From an uncultured Prevotellaceae bacterium (GTDB lineage: Bacteria > Bacteroidota > Bacteroidia > Bacteroidales > Bacteroidaceae), in assembly GCA_902786665.1 (NCBI GenBank), contig CADADN010000006.1, forward strand, positions 1 to 64,000: 64,000 bases of DNA, given 5' to 3'. The notes beneath the pieces were generated by a model that was not told the origin of the DNA, did no database searches, and saw only the letters and a list, made by a program, of their open reading frames with translations. This document shows, one piece after another, positions 7,674 through 15,163 of this stretch. Both the position numbers and the translations under genes were made by a program. Position 1 is the stretch's first letter; each line of letters opens with the position of its first letter.

Positions 7674-9221
7674 ATGTTAGCAAAGACCTATTGTGCCGCC
7701 GTGGTGGGGCTTGAGGCCACCACCATCACCATCGAGGTGAACATGACGCGCGGGGTGATGTTCAACCTCTCGGGAATGGCCGACACCGCCGTTCGAGAGA
7801 GCTACGCCCGCATCAATGCCGCCCTACCCAACGTGGGGTTCCGCCTCCCTGTGTCGTCGCTCACCATCAACCTGTCGCCCGCCGACATCAAGAAGGAGGG
7901 CAGCAGCTACGACCTGCCCATCGCCATCGGCATGCTCGCCGCACACGGGAAACTCCCCACCGACCACCTTGGCGAATACATGATGGTGGGAGAGTTGGGG
8001 CTCGACGGCAAACTCAAACCCATCCGCGCCGCCCTGCCCATCTCCATCCGCGCAAGGAAGGAGAAATTCAAAGGCCTCATCGTGCCACGCGACAACGCCC
8101 GCGAAGCCGCCGTGGTGAACAACCTGGAGGTGTATGGCTTGGACGACATCACACAGGTGGTGGACCTGCTCTCCGGCAAGAGCAAACCGGAACCGGTGTT
8201 TGTGGACACAAGGAAGGAATTCTACGAGCAGCAGACGAACTTCGACCTTGACTACGCCGACGTGCGAGGACAAGAGAACGTGAAACGCGCCCTCGAAGTG
8301 GCGGCTGCCGGAGGACACAACTTGATCATGATAGGTCCGCCGGGAAGTGGCAAGTCGATGATGGCCAAGCGTTTGCCCGGCATCCTCCCGCCACTATCAT
8401 TGGCAGAGAGCCTGGAAACCACACAGGTGCACTCCGTGGCGGGCAAACTCAGCCGTGACACCTCGCTCATCTCCCAGCGCCCCTTCCGAAGCCCGCACCA
8501 CACCATCTCGCAAGTGGGGCTTTGCGGTGGCACGTCGTCGGCACAGCCCGGGGAGGTGTCGCTGGCACACAACGGCGTGCTGTTCCTCGACGAACTGACC
8601 GAATTTTCAAAACAGACGCTCGAGGTGCTGCGCCAACCGCTTGAAGACCGCAAAATCACCGTGGCGCGAGCGAAATACACCGTGGAATACCCCTGCTCCT
8701 TCATGTTCGTCGCCTCGATGAACCCCTGCCCTTGCGGCTACTATGGCGACCCCACCCACACCTGCGTCTGCACACCGGGACAAATCCAACGCTACATGTC
8801 GAAAATCTCAGGACCGCTGCTCGACCGCATCGACATCCACATCGAGTGCGCCGCCGTGACCTACGACGACCTCTCCAAGGCCCCGGCAGGAGAACCCAGC
8901 GAAAAGATACGCGAAAGGGTGCTTCGCGCCCGCAAGATTCAGGAGCAACGCTACCACGGAATGAAAGGCATCCATTGCAACGCACAGATGACCGAACGCA
9001 TGATACACCAATATGCCGAACCCGACGAGAGTTCGCTGACGCTCCTGAGAATGGGGATGGAACGCCTGAAACTCTCCGCCCGCGCCTACAACAGGATTTT
9101 GAAGGTGGCACGCACCATCGCCGACCTAGAAGGTGCGGAAAAGGTGCTCTCGAAACACATCGCAGAAGCCATCGGATACCGCAACCTCGACCGGGGCGAC
9201 TGGGCGGAACGCGGACTATAA
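7674..9221 (+). CDS. YifB/ComM-family Mg-chelatase-like AAA+ ATPase
   Basis: 515 aa, full length for the family. The N-terminal ChlI-type domain (about 20-145) is followed by the Mg-chelatase AAA+ core with Walker A GPPGSGKS at 221-228, Walker B LFLDEL around 306-307, the SMNPCPCGYYGD cysteine motif and the arginine-containing C-terminal lid (YNRILKVARTIADL). ComM of this family is a hexameric helicase that promotes branch migration in natural transformation in Vibrio and Haemophilus; in Bacteroidales the role is untested. It is apparently monocistronic. Confidence 0.9.
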   Translation: MLAKTYCAAVVGLEATTITIEVNMTRGVMFNLSGMADTAVRESYARINAALPNVGFRLPVSSLTINLSPADIKKEGSSYDLPIAIGMLAAHGKLPTDHLGEYMMVGELGLDGKLKPIRAALPISIRARKEKFKGLIVPRDNAREAAVVNNLEVYGLDDITQVVDLLSGKSKPEPVFVDTRKEFYEQQTNFDLDYADVRGQENVKRALEVAAAGGHNLIMIGPPGSGKSMMAKRLPGILPPLSLAESLETTQVHSVAGKLSRDTSLISQRPFRSPHHTISQVGLCGGTSSAQPGEVSLAHNGVLFLDELTEFSKQTLEVLRQPLEDRKITVARAKYTVEYPCSFMFVASMNPCPCGYYGDPTHTCVCTPGQIQRYMSKISGPLLDRIDIHIECAAVTYDDLSKAPAGEPSEKIRERVLRARKIQEQRYHGMKGIHCNAQMTERMIHQYAEPDESSLTLLRMGMERLKLSARAYNRILKVARTIADLEGAEKVLSKHIAEAIGYRNLDRGDWAERGL

Positions 9222-9341
9222 GAATAACAATTAGAAAAAGGATAGACTATGAAAAAATGATTAAGTACGCAACGGAACCACCCTACTGTATAATTCATTC
9301 GCAATATCTACTAGATAGCAAGGCGCTAACATGATTAAGGT

Positions 9342-9690
9342 ATGGCAAACGAGAAAGAGAAAAGAAATGAGGCTTTCCTGATATATCAAGACGAAAACGG
9401 CATAGCTCAAGTCAATGTGCGATTTGAAGGTGATGATGTGTGGCTGCTTCAAGAGCAGATGATGGAGTTGTTTGACGCTTCAAGACAAGATGTCAGCTAT
9501 CATATCAATCAGATATATGCTGAAGGCGAACAAGACCCGGAACGAACTCGCAAAAATTTTTTGATAGTTCGTCAAGAGGGCACTAGAAGCGTCAAACGAA
9601 ACATGTACCACTACAACCTGGACATGATTATTGCTGTTGGCTATCGTAAAAGGAAGTAGACTCAAATTTATTACTACAAACTATATGAAA
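9342..9690 (+). pseudogene. RhuM-family remnant
   Basis: A 105 aa frame (9342-9659) matches the N-terminus of RhuM/virulence proteins (FLIYQDENG, VWLLQEQMMELFDASRQDVSYHI with the helix-turn-helix-like part, YHYNLDMIIAVGYR). Intact members are over 300 aa. The frame stops right after GYR; in the +1 frame the sequence continues as VKGSRLKF, close to the family's VKSxRGxxFR motif, then merges into the start of the next gene. So a frameshift plus a deletion of the C-terminal two thirds is likely. RhuM genes are often near restriction or mobile elements, but none survives here. Confidence 0.65.
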
Positions 9691-10311
9691 CATCTATTTC
9701 AATTGTCTCTCGCTCTGACGCTATTAATAGTCGTTTTAGCCTCATGCAAGAAGACCACTTTCATCAATCCCTCGGAGCAAGAGGTGCAATTCCCAAAGGC
9801 AGGTGGTGAGAAGCAAATCACCGTCAGCTCCGATGGCAGTTGGGACATAGAGAACTGTCCCGAATGGCTCAAGGTGGAGGCCAAGGACTCCATCCTTATG
9901 TTAAAAATCGGGCTTAACGAAAGTGGTGCGCCCCGCGAAGTCAAGCTGGAACTGGTGGGAGGTGAAGCAAAAGCCTCTATCACCGTCAAGCAAGCCGATG
10001 TATGCACGCACTTGATTGCTTCTACGGAAAAAGTGACCTTCCCCAAGGAGGGCGGCACCGAAACCGTCGACATTGACACCGACGGAAGCGACGTGAAAGT
10101 AGAAGCAAAAGAAGGTGTGACTGCCGAGTACAGCAATGGCAAGCTGACGTTGACGGCACCCGCCAATGAGGGTGGCACCATCAATGGCACTGTCAATCTC
10201 ACTTGTGACGAGCAAGCCGCAACCATCAATTTCACTATCGAAGGCTCCATCTGCCCCACCTGCAAAGGTACAGGAAAGGTGAAATGCACGAAGTGCGGAG
10301 GCAAAGGATAG
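9685..10311 (+). CDS. BACON-domain lipoprotein with C-terminal CxxCxGxG zinc motifs
   Basis: 208 aa from the ATG at 9685 (an earlier in-frame start at 9631 lies inside the RhuM remnant). Lipobox VLASC (Cys about residue 19), then a BACON domain (about 30-110: VQFPKAGGEKQITVSSDGSW, CPEWLKVE) and a second related beta domain (about 115-185: VTFPKEGGTETVDIDTDGS). The end carries two DnaJ-type motifs, CPTCKGTG and CTKCGGKG, just before a TAG. The same frame runs on for 52 codons with two more CxxC motifs, so the TAG looks premature; see the next entry. BACON domains are linked to glycan or mucin contact at the outer surface. Confidence 0.75.
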   Translation: MKHLFQLSLALTLLIVVLASCKKTTFINPSEQEVQFPKAGGEKQITVSSDGSWDIENCPEWLKVEAKDSILMLKIGLNESGAPREVKLELVGGEAKASITVKQADVCTHLIASTEKVTFPKEGGTETVDIDTDGSDVKVEAKEGVTAEYSNGKLTLTAPANEGGTINGTVNLTCDEQAATINFTIEGSICPTCKGTGKVKCTKCGGKG

Positions 10312-10470
10312 ATCGAAACTGCTGCACCACACCCTGCATTTCCAGATGAAATGAACTATTATATGTTTGGCTGTGATAAATGTGGTGGTCGCTTGGATAT
10401 AAGGGATCCGAACTATAAGGAAGGTTCCGGCAAGATGCCTTGCCCCACCTGCGGTGGCTCAGGGCATTGA
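10312..10470 (+). other. In-frame continuation beyond an amber codon
   Basis: After the TAG at 10309-10311 the frame stays open for 52 codons to TGA at 10468-10470 and encodes CDKCGG and CPTCGGSG. Together with the two motifs before the TAG this makes four CxxC motifs, the number in a complete DnaJ-like zinc domain. The section therefore looks like the severed C-terminus of the BACON lipoprotein. A single base change would restore it. Confidence 0.6.
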
Positions 10471-10556
10471 TATGAAATGGACGACAGAAATGGCCATACT
10501 TACAAAAGGACAAAAAAGGACACAAAAAAGATAGTGACGATTCGAATGGAATTCAC

Positions 10557-10564
10557 TACTTTTG
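10557..10564 (+). promoter_or_regulatory. Putative -7 box for the 10701 lipoprotein
   Basis: TACTTTTG about 137 bases before the chosen ATG; a match to TAnnTTTG followed by GCG as often seen. The -33 element is weak. Confidence 0.45.
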
Positions 10565-10700
10565 CGTGTTGCAACGCAACGTCCAATTCACAAAACATAA
10601 GTGATATTTGAAGCGGCCTCTCTCATTAAAAATACAGATAGGCCACATAGAGAATAGATTATTGCATATATTTTTAACGCTAACCATAAAGAGCTTTATC

Positions 10701-11525
10701 ATGAAAAAAGTATTTATCATCCTTGCTGCTGCCGTTGCACTTGCTTCATGCGACGATCAGATGAAAGAGGCACGACAATTTGCGGAAGAATTCTCAACTG
10801 CTGTCACATCAGGCGACAGCACGACACTCAATCGTATTTATCCTGATGCATCCAAAGCCGACTCACTGGCGCTGAACTATGTGGCTGACAGCCTGCAACT
10901 AGAACCCAATGCCACAGGCGACACCTTGCAAATCAGGTTCTCTCCGGATGTATCCGTCACTGCCGTAAAAGATGGCGAGGGGAAATACAGTGTCATCGGC
11001 TCTCACGGCCTTTTCGCCTATCCACCAGAACGTTTGGAGTATGCAAAAAGCACGGGGCAATTCGTTGATAGCCTCGACGACATTAGTAACGCCGAACGTA
11101 TGGCAGACAAAGGATTCGACGATTTCCTGGCTCAAAAATTGAAGAGTCAACTGAATGGTGCACTGAAGATTGTCTCGAAAAAAGAGGGGGATTCTGCAGA
11201 GGGAGAAGGTGGCATGATGGCACCGATGTCATTAACCGTTACTGTCGAAAACACTTCAGAAATGACAATTCCCGGAAATGCATATCGTGTTATTATAACA
11301 ACAACGGATTGGGATGCAAATTACCTAGATGATGTTACCACGACACATCCATTGGCTGGCAAGGACATCAATCCTGGCGAAAGGCAATCTTTCAAATATA
11401 AGCATCCTTATGTAGGTGCACGCTTCTCCTCAAGAGTCCAAATGCTGAATACGGGAGGAAACATGGTGTCCGGATATACCCCTAAGGGAAACGAATACTC
11501 CGAGTATCTTTCGTCAAAGCAATAA
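10701..11525 (+). CDS. Hypothetical lipoprotein
   Basis: 274 aa from the ATG at 10701, chosen because it begins directly with a lipoprotein signal (MKKVFIILAAAVALASC, Cys17). The longer frame from 10608 would put untypical sequence ahead of it. The mature protein has an acidic helical N-terminal half (QMKEARQFAEEFSTAV) like DUF4878-type lipoproteins and a beta-rich C-terminal part (SLTVTVENTSEM, YRVIITTTDWDA). Function is not recognised. Confidence 0.7.
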   Translation: MKKVFIILAAAVALASCDDQMKEARQFAEEFSTAVTSGDSTTLNRIYPDASKADSLALNYVADSLQLEPNATGDTLQIRFSPDVSVTAVKDGEGKYSVIGSHGLFAYPPERLEYAKSTGQFVDSLDDISNAERMADKGFDDFLAQKLKSQLNGALKIVSKKEGDSAEGEGGMMAPMSLTVTVENTSEMTIPGNAYRVIITTTDWDANYLDDVTTTHPLAGKDINPGERQSFKYKHPYVGARFSSRVQMLNTGGNMVSGYTPKGNEYSEYLSSKQ

Positions 11526-11683
11526 AGCAGGGACAGGCCTTATGCCCGACCGAACGCCAAACAATCCCCCGAAGTCGCAGGTGCGCACAAACCTCTTGGC
11601 GTGGCGTACAACAACATGGTGCAAACTGTAGTTGCTTCATGCATGTCCGTATAAAAGCCAAGAATTGTGGTACGCATTTTTTC

Positions 11684-11704
11684 GGGCGGGCACAAGACCC
11701 GCCC
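11684..11704. repeat. Short GC-rich inverted repeat in an intergenic region
   Basis: GGGCGGG (11684-11690) and CCCGCCC (11698-11704) form a 7-bp stem. The region 11526-11793 between the convergent lipoprotein and AraC genes holds no other feature; this hairpin may help termination or be part of a dispersed intergenic repeat. Confidence 0.35.
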
Positions 11705-11793
11705 CTACGACTTCGGGGGAGGTTTTGGCGTTCAGACATATATGAAGCAAGCACCTATAGCCTTGAGCGTCTTCAAGGCATATCAAGAAACGC

Positions 11794-12672
11794 TCACGAC
11801 CTCCGGTATTTGGATGGCGCCATTCCGACATGCTCCTTGAAATATTTCCCCAGGAATGACTGGTTGGGGAAATGCAGAATCCTTGCGACCTCCTTGATGC
11901 TCATTGTTGAACTTTTCAGCAGCACACGTATCTCGAGGGTGACGAAATGGTCAATCCATTCATTGGGTGTGCGACGACTCATCTGCTTGACAGTCTCGGA
12001 GAGGTATTTGGGCGTGATGCACAATTGCTCGGCATACCAGCTGACACGCCGCTCGTTGCGGAAATTCTCCTTCACCAAAGCGATGAAGTTGTTGAAGATG
12101 GCGTCAGCCCTCGTACGCTTGGGGGAGTTGGTTTGTTTCTGATATATCTCATTCCCAATGTCATACACCATCGCCTTGAGCAGCGAGATGGCCAATTCAC
12201 GCCTGAAACGGTGCTCGCCATCATCCACTTTCTGGCGTATGGTGTTGAAATAGCCGATGAAAGTCTCCGCTTTTTCGGGTTTCAAATTAAATACCGGACT
12301 ATAGTAAGCGAAGAGGAACACCTGCGACATCTCATAAACCTCCTTGATGATTTCGGCGAAAAAGTCGACGGATGCCATCATGGCGATGCCCTTGCAGTCG
12401 GGACTGAGCATGTAATCGCTGATCACCTGTCCGTCGTTGACGACGATGACATCGTTTTTACGCACTATATGCTCCTTGGTGTCCACGGTGTATTGTGCAC
12501 TTCCCTCAAGGCACATCGCCACGAAGAGACAGTTCATCTCACGCGGTTCTGCAGAGATGGGTACATCCTCGAACCGACTGAAAAGGACGAGGTCGTCGTC
12601 GATGAACGAGCAGTCGTCCACGACGGCCTTGGCGGTCATGGGATTGATTTGGTTAAATTTGGCTTGTTCCAT
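11794..12672 (-). CDS. AraC-family transcriptional regulator
   Basis: 292 aa. The C-terminal hundred residues carry two helix-turn-helix units typical of AraC/XylS (RRVSWYAEQLCITPKYLSET and then SIKEVARILHFPNQSFLGKY, ending GMAPSKYR). The N-terminal part is a cupin-like sensor domain (NCLFVAMCLEGSAQYTVDT). In Bacteroidales, such stand-alone regulators respond to small molecules or stress; the neighbours give no clear target. A separate promoter lies upstream on the minus strand. Confidence 0.85.
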   Translation of the reverse strand: MEQAKFNQINPMTAKAVVDDCSFIDDDLVLFSRFEDVPISAEPREMNCLFVAMCLEGSAQYTVDTKEHIVRKNDVIVVNDGQVISDYMLSPDCKGIAMMASVDFFAEIIKEVYEMSQVFLFAYYSPVFNLKPEKAETFIGYFNTIRQKVDDGEHRFRRELAISLLKAMVYDIGNEIYQKQTNSPKRTRADAIFNNFIALVKENFRNERRVSWYAEQLCITPKYLSETVKQMSRRTPNEWIDHFVTLEIRVLLKSSTMSIKEVARILHFPNQSFLGKYFKEHVGMAPSKYRRS

Positions 12673-13056
12673 GGAGTGTTGATGCTAAATGTATGTTCTA
12701 CATCCATACGTTTGGTCAATATGTCAGAATTTCTGCAAAATTAGCAAAAAAAACGTATTTCAGCAAGATTTTTCCGAAAAAACGAACAATTTCTGCTAAG
12801 ATTCAATCCATTTACACACCACCTTTTTGCATTTTTACTCGAAAATGCACCCCGAAGCAGCAGGGGAAATCGTTTTTTCAAGACAGCAAATGACAACTGG
12901 AGTTTATCACATGGCGGCTTCTCGCAGTCATCCAAAATCATGAGTTTTTTCATTTTCCATGACAGAAAACGTTGCCAAGGGCACTATCTATAAGAAACGA
13001 CATGCATGCCCATTTCACACGCCATGCATCCGACCTAATTTTTTTTGAAAAAAAGG
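12673..13056. other. Divergent intergenic region between araC-type gene and mraZ
   Basis: No gene is supported; short frames here have low-complexity AT-rich sequence. It holds the araC-type promoter near 12736-12766 and ends in a poly-A/T run just before the MraZ operator. Confidence 0.5.
12736..12766 (-). promoter_or_regulatory. Promoter of the AraC-family gene
   Basis: Minus-strand TAATTTTG (12743-12736) with a TTG at 12766-12764 and a 20-base spacer, a good Bacteroidetes promoter, about 65 bases from the start codon. Confidence 0.55.
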
Positions 13057-13081
13057 TGGGGAAAAATGGGGGAAAATGGGG
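13057..13081 (+). promoter_or_regulatory. mraZ operator: MraZ operator, three TGGGG repeats
   Basis: TGGGG occurs at 13057, 13067 and 13077, exactly 10 bases apart, with A-rich spacers. E. coli MraZ binds TGGGN direct repeats with the same period upstream of its own operon. The repeats overlap the place where the -33 element of the adjacent promoter would sit, so binding should repress transcription of the dcw cluster (inference). Confidence 0.75.
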
Positions 13082-13090
13082 GAAAATGTT

Positions 13091-13098
13091 TAATTTTG
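13091..13098 (+). promoter_or_regulatory. dcw cluster promoter (-7)
   Basis: TAATTTTG about 30 bases before the mraZ ATG, directly downstream of the MraZ repeats. Confidence 0.65.
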
Positions 13099-13127
13099 TA
13101 GCCAAATTCAAATAAAAAGGGTAAAAT

Positions 13128-13589
13128 ATGCGATTATTAGGCAACATAGAGGCCAAGACCGACTCAAAAGGCAGGGTGTTCCTCCCCGCAGCATTCCGCA
13201 AGGTGCTGCAAGGCGAGGAAGGCACAGCCCTGGTGCTTCGCAAGGACGTCTTCCAGCCTTGCCTGACGCTCTACCCCGAATCGGCATGGAACGAGCAGAT
13301 GGACATCGTGCGGCAGCGCATCAACCGCTGGAACCCCCAGCACCAGCAGCTCTACCGCCAGTTCCTCTCCGACGTGGAAATTGTCTATCCCGACAGCAGC
13401 GGGCGCATCCTCATCCCCCGCCGACTCCTTGAATCCGCAGGCATCGAGCAAAGCATCCGTTTCATCGGCATGGGCGACTACATCGAGGTGTGGAGCAGCC
13501 AAGCCACCGATACACCGTTCGTCAGCCAGGAAGAGTTCACCGCCTCCCTGGCCAAACTGATGGAGGAGCCATCCAACAGTCAACAATGA
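13128..13589 (+). CDS. mraZ: Transcriptional regulator and division protein MraZ
   Basis: 153 aa, two AbrB-like SpoVT half-domains: residues 5-45 (NIEAKTDSKGRVFLPAAFRK) and about 80-115 (DVEIVYPDSSGRILIPRRL). MraZ forms ring-shaped oligomers that bind TGGGN repeats and control the dcw operon. It is the first gene of the cluster; the repeats directly upstream support autoregulation. The stop is followed 4 bases later by rsmH. Confidence 0.92.
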   Translation: MRLLGNIEAKTDSKGRVFLPAAFRKVLQGEEGTALVLRKDVFQPCLTLYPESAWNEQMDIVRQRINRWNPQHQQLYRQFLSDVEIVYPDSSGRILIPRRLLESAGIEQSIRFIGMGDYIEVWSSQATDTPFVSQEEFTASLAKLMEEPSNSQQ

Positions 13590-13593
13590 CGCC

Positions 13594-14508
13594 ATGGATT
13601 GCAGCCCTTCGACATACCACATCCCTGTCCTCCTAAAGGAGAGCATCGACGGTCTCGACATAGACCCCGCCGGCACATACGTGGATGTCACCTTCGGCGG
13701 CGGCGGCCACAGCAGGGAGATACTCTCGCGCTTAGGTCCTCAAGGACGCCTCTTCGGATTCGACCAAGACGCCGACGCGCAAGCCAACATCCCTCACGAC
13801 GAGCGTTTCACGTTCGTACAAAGCAACTTCCGCTACCTGGGCAACTGGATGCGCTACCATGGCATCGAGCACATCGACGGCCTCCTGGCCGACTTAGGCG
13901 TGTCGAGCCACCATTTCGATGATGGCAGCCGAGGATTCTCCTTCCGCCAAGAAGGCCCCCTCGACATGAGGATGAACAGGCGCGCCCGCATGAGTGCCGC
14001 CGACGTGGTGAACGGATACGACGAGAAAAAACTCTCCGACATCCTGTTCTTCTATGGGGAAATACGGAATGCACGACGTGTGGCAGCCGCCATCGTCAAG
14101 GCAAGAACGGCACGTCCCATCGCCACCACCTCGCAGTTGGTTGAGACGCTCACAAGGCTGTTCCCCCGGGAACGAGAGAAGAAAGAGGTGACCAAGGTGT
14201 TCCAAGCACTTCGCATAGAAGTCAACCACGAAATGGAAGCCCTCTGCGAGATGCTCGCCAGCGCCACACAGTTGCTTCGCAGCGGCGGGAGACTATCTGT
14301 CATCACATACCACAGTCTGGAAGACCGTATTGTGAAGAACGTCATGCGTTCTGGCAACACCAACGGGACGGTGGAGCAAGACTTCTTCGGAAGGCCACAG
14401 TCGCCACTCCGCCCCATACACAACAGAGTGACCACTCCCAGCGAGGAGGAGCAATCTGCCAATCCCCGCAGCAGGAGTGCCAAACTCCGCATAGCTGAAA
14501 AGATATGA
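13594..14508 (+). CDS. rsmH: 16S rRNA (cytosine-1402-N4)-methyltransferase
   Basis: 304 aa. The SAM-binding loop VTFGGGGHSREIL (about 29-41), the GLLADLGVSSHHFDD motif (about 96-110) and the FQALRIEVNHE segment are family hallmarks. RsmH methylates N4 of C1402 in the ribosomal P site. It lies between mraZ and ftsL as in most bacteria, in one transcription unit. Confidence 0.95.
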   Translation: MDCSPSTYHIPVLLKESIDGLDIDPAGTYVDVTFGGGGHSREILSRLGPQGRLFGFDQDADAQANIPHDERFTFVQSNFRYLGNWMRYHGIEHIDGLLADLGVSSHHFDDGSRGFSFRQEGPLDMRMNRRARMSAADVVNGYDEKKLSDILFFYGEIRNARRVAAAIVKARTARPIATTSQLVETLTRLFPREREKKEVTKVFQALRIEVNHEMEALCEMLASATQLLRSGGRLSVITYHSLEDRIVKNVMRSGNTNGTVEQDFFGRPQSPLRPIHNRVTTPSEEEQSANPRSRSAKLRIAEKI

Positions 14509-14577
14509 AAAAGACATACCAGCCTCTGGAAAGGGGTCATTCAAAACTTGCATAGGAAACACCTGCAGGCGTTGCAG

Positions 14578-15156
14578 ATGAAGAACCGAAGAAATGTGAT
14601 TGGACCAATGAGAAAAAAAGGAAACATCAACAATGAGGAAATGGCATCCATGGAAGAAGAAATAGACATGGTGCTGGAAAATCCCGGCGGGGAGGACATG
14701 ATCGAAGAAGCAGAGGAAGGCGCGTATGCCGGCGACGACTTGGAGGGTGACACCGACGAGGACGATGAGCCGGCGCGCCCCACGCTCAAAGAAGTGATAG
14801 AAGACAATGCACGCGAGGACGAGAAGCCTTTCTCTTCGTCGATGGCCCTGAGGACCATCCTCGGTGGAGACATCCTCGACACGCAAGCCATCAGGAAACA
14901 GGTGTGGCTCATACTGCTCATCACCTTCTTCTCCATCTTGTACATCTCCAACCGATACAGTTGCCAGCAGCAACAAATCAAGATCAACGAACTCAACAAG
15001 ACGTTGGAGGCTTCGAGGTACAAGACCTTGTCGCTCTCCAGCGAACTCACCGAGCGTTGCCGTGAGAGCCACGTTCTCCAAAAGCTGCGCGCCAACAACG
15101 ACAGCATCATACAGCCTTCCGAGCAACCACCCTACATCATCGTCATCCCCAACTGA
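14578..15156 (+). CDS. ftsL: FtsL-like division protein
   Basis: About 192 aa from the ATG at 14578; a later ATG at 14608 is equally possible, and an upstream TTG at 14548 is less likely. An acidic disordered N-terminal region is followed by the Bacteroidetes FtsL-like core: LGGDILDTQAIRKQVW, a single membrane helix (ILLITFFSILYISNRYS), then a coiled coil ending in PPYIIV. FtsL forms a complex with FtsQ and FtsB and activates the FtsW-FtsI synthase. The position between rsmH and ftsI fits. The cytoplasmic acidic tail is longer than in E. coli. Confidence 0.85.
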   Translation: MKNRRNVIGPMRKKGNINNEEMASMEEEIDMVLENPGGEDMIEEAEEGAYAGDDLEGDTDEDDEPARPTLKEVIEDNAREDEKPFSSSMALRTILGGDILDTQAIRKQVWLILLITFFSILYISNRYSCQQQQIKINELNKTLEASRYKTLSLSSELTERCRESHVLQKLRANNDSIIQPSEQPPYIIVIPN

Positions 15157-15163
15157 TACAACC

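Noticed and set aside
7481-7675. 64-codon minus frame in the yifB upstream region
   Set aside because: It overlaps two promoter boxes and has no recognisable features.
10309-10311. Genome-wide TAG recoding as explanation for the amber codon
   Set aside because: ftsA and rpsT end in TAG at their expected lengths, so TAG acts as stop here.
12693-12893. 66-codon frame upstream of mraZ
   Set aside because: Lys/Phe-rich AT-derived composition over the araC-type promoter; no support as a gene.
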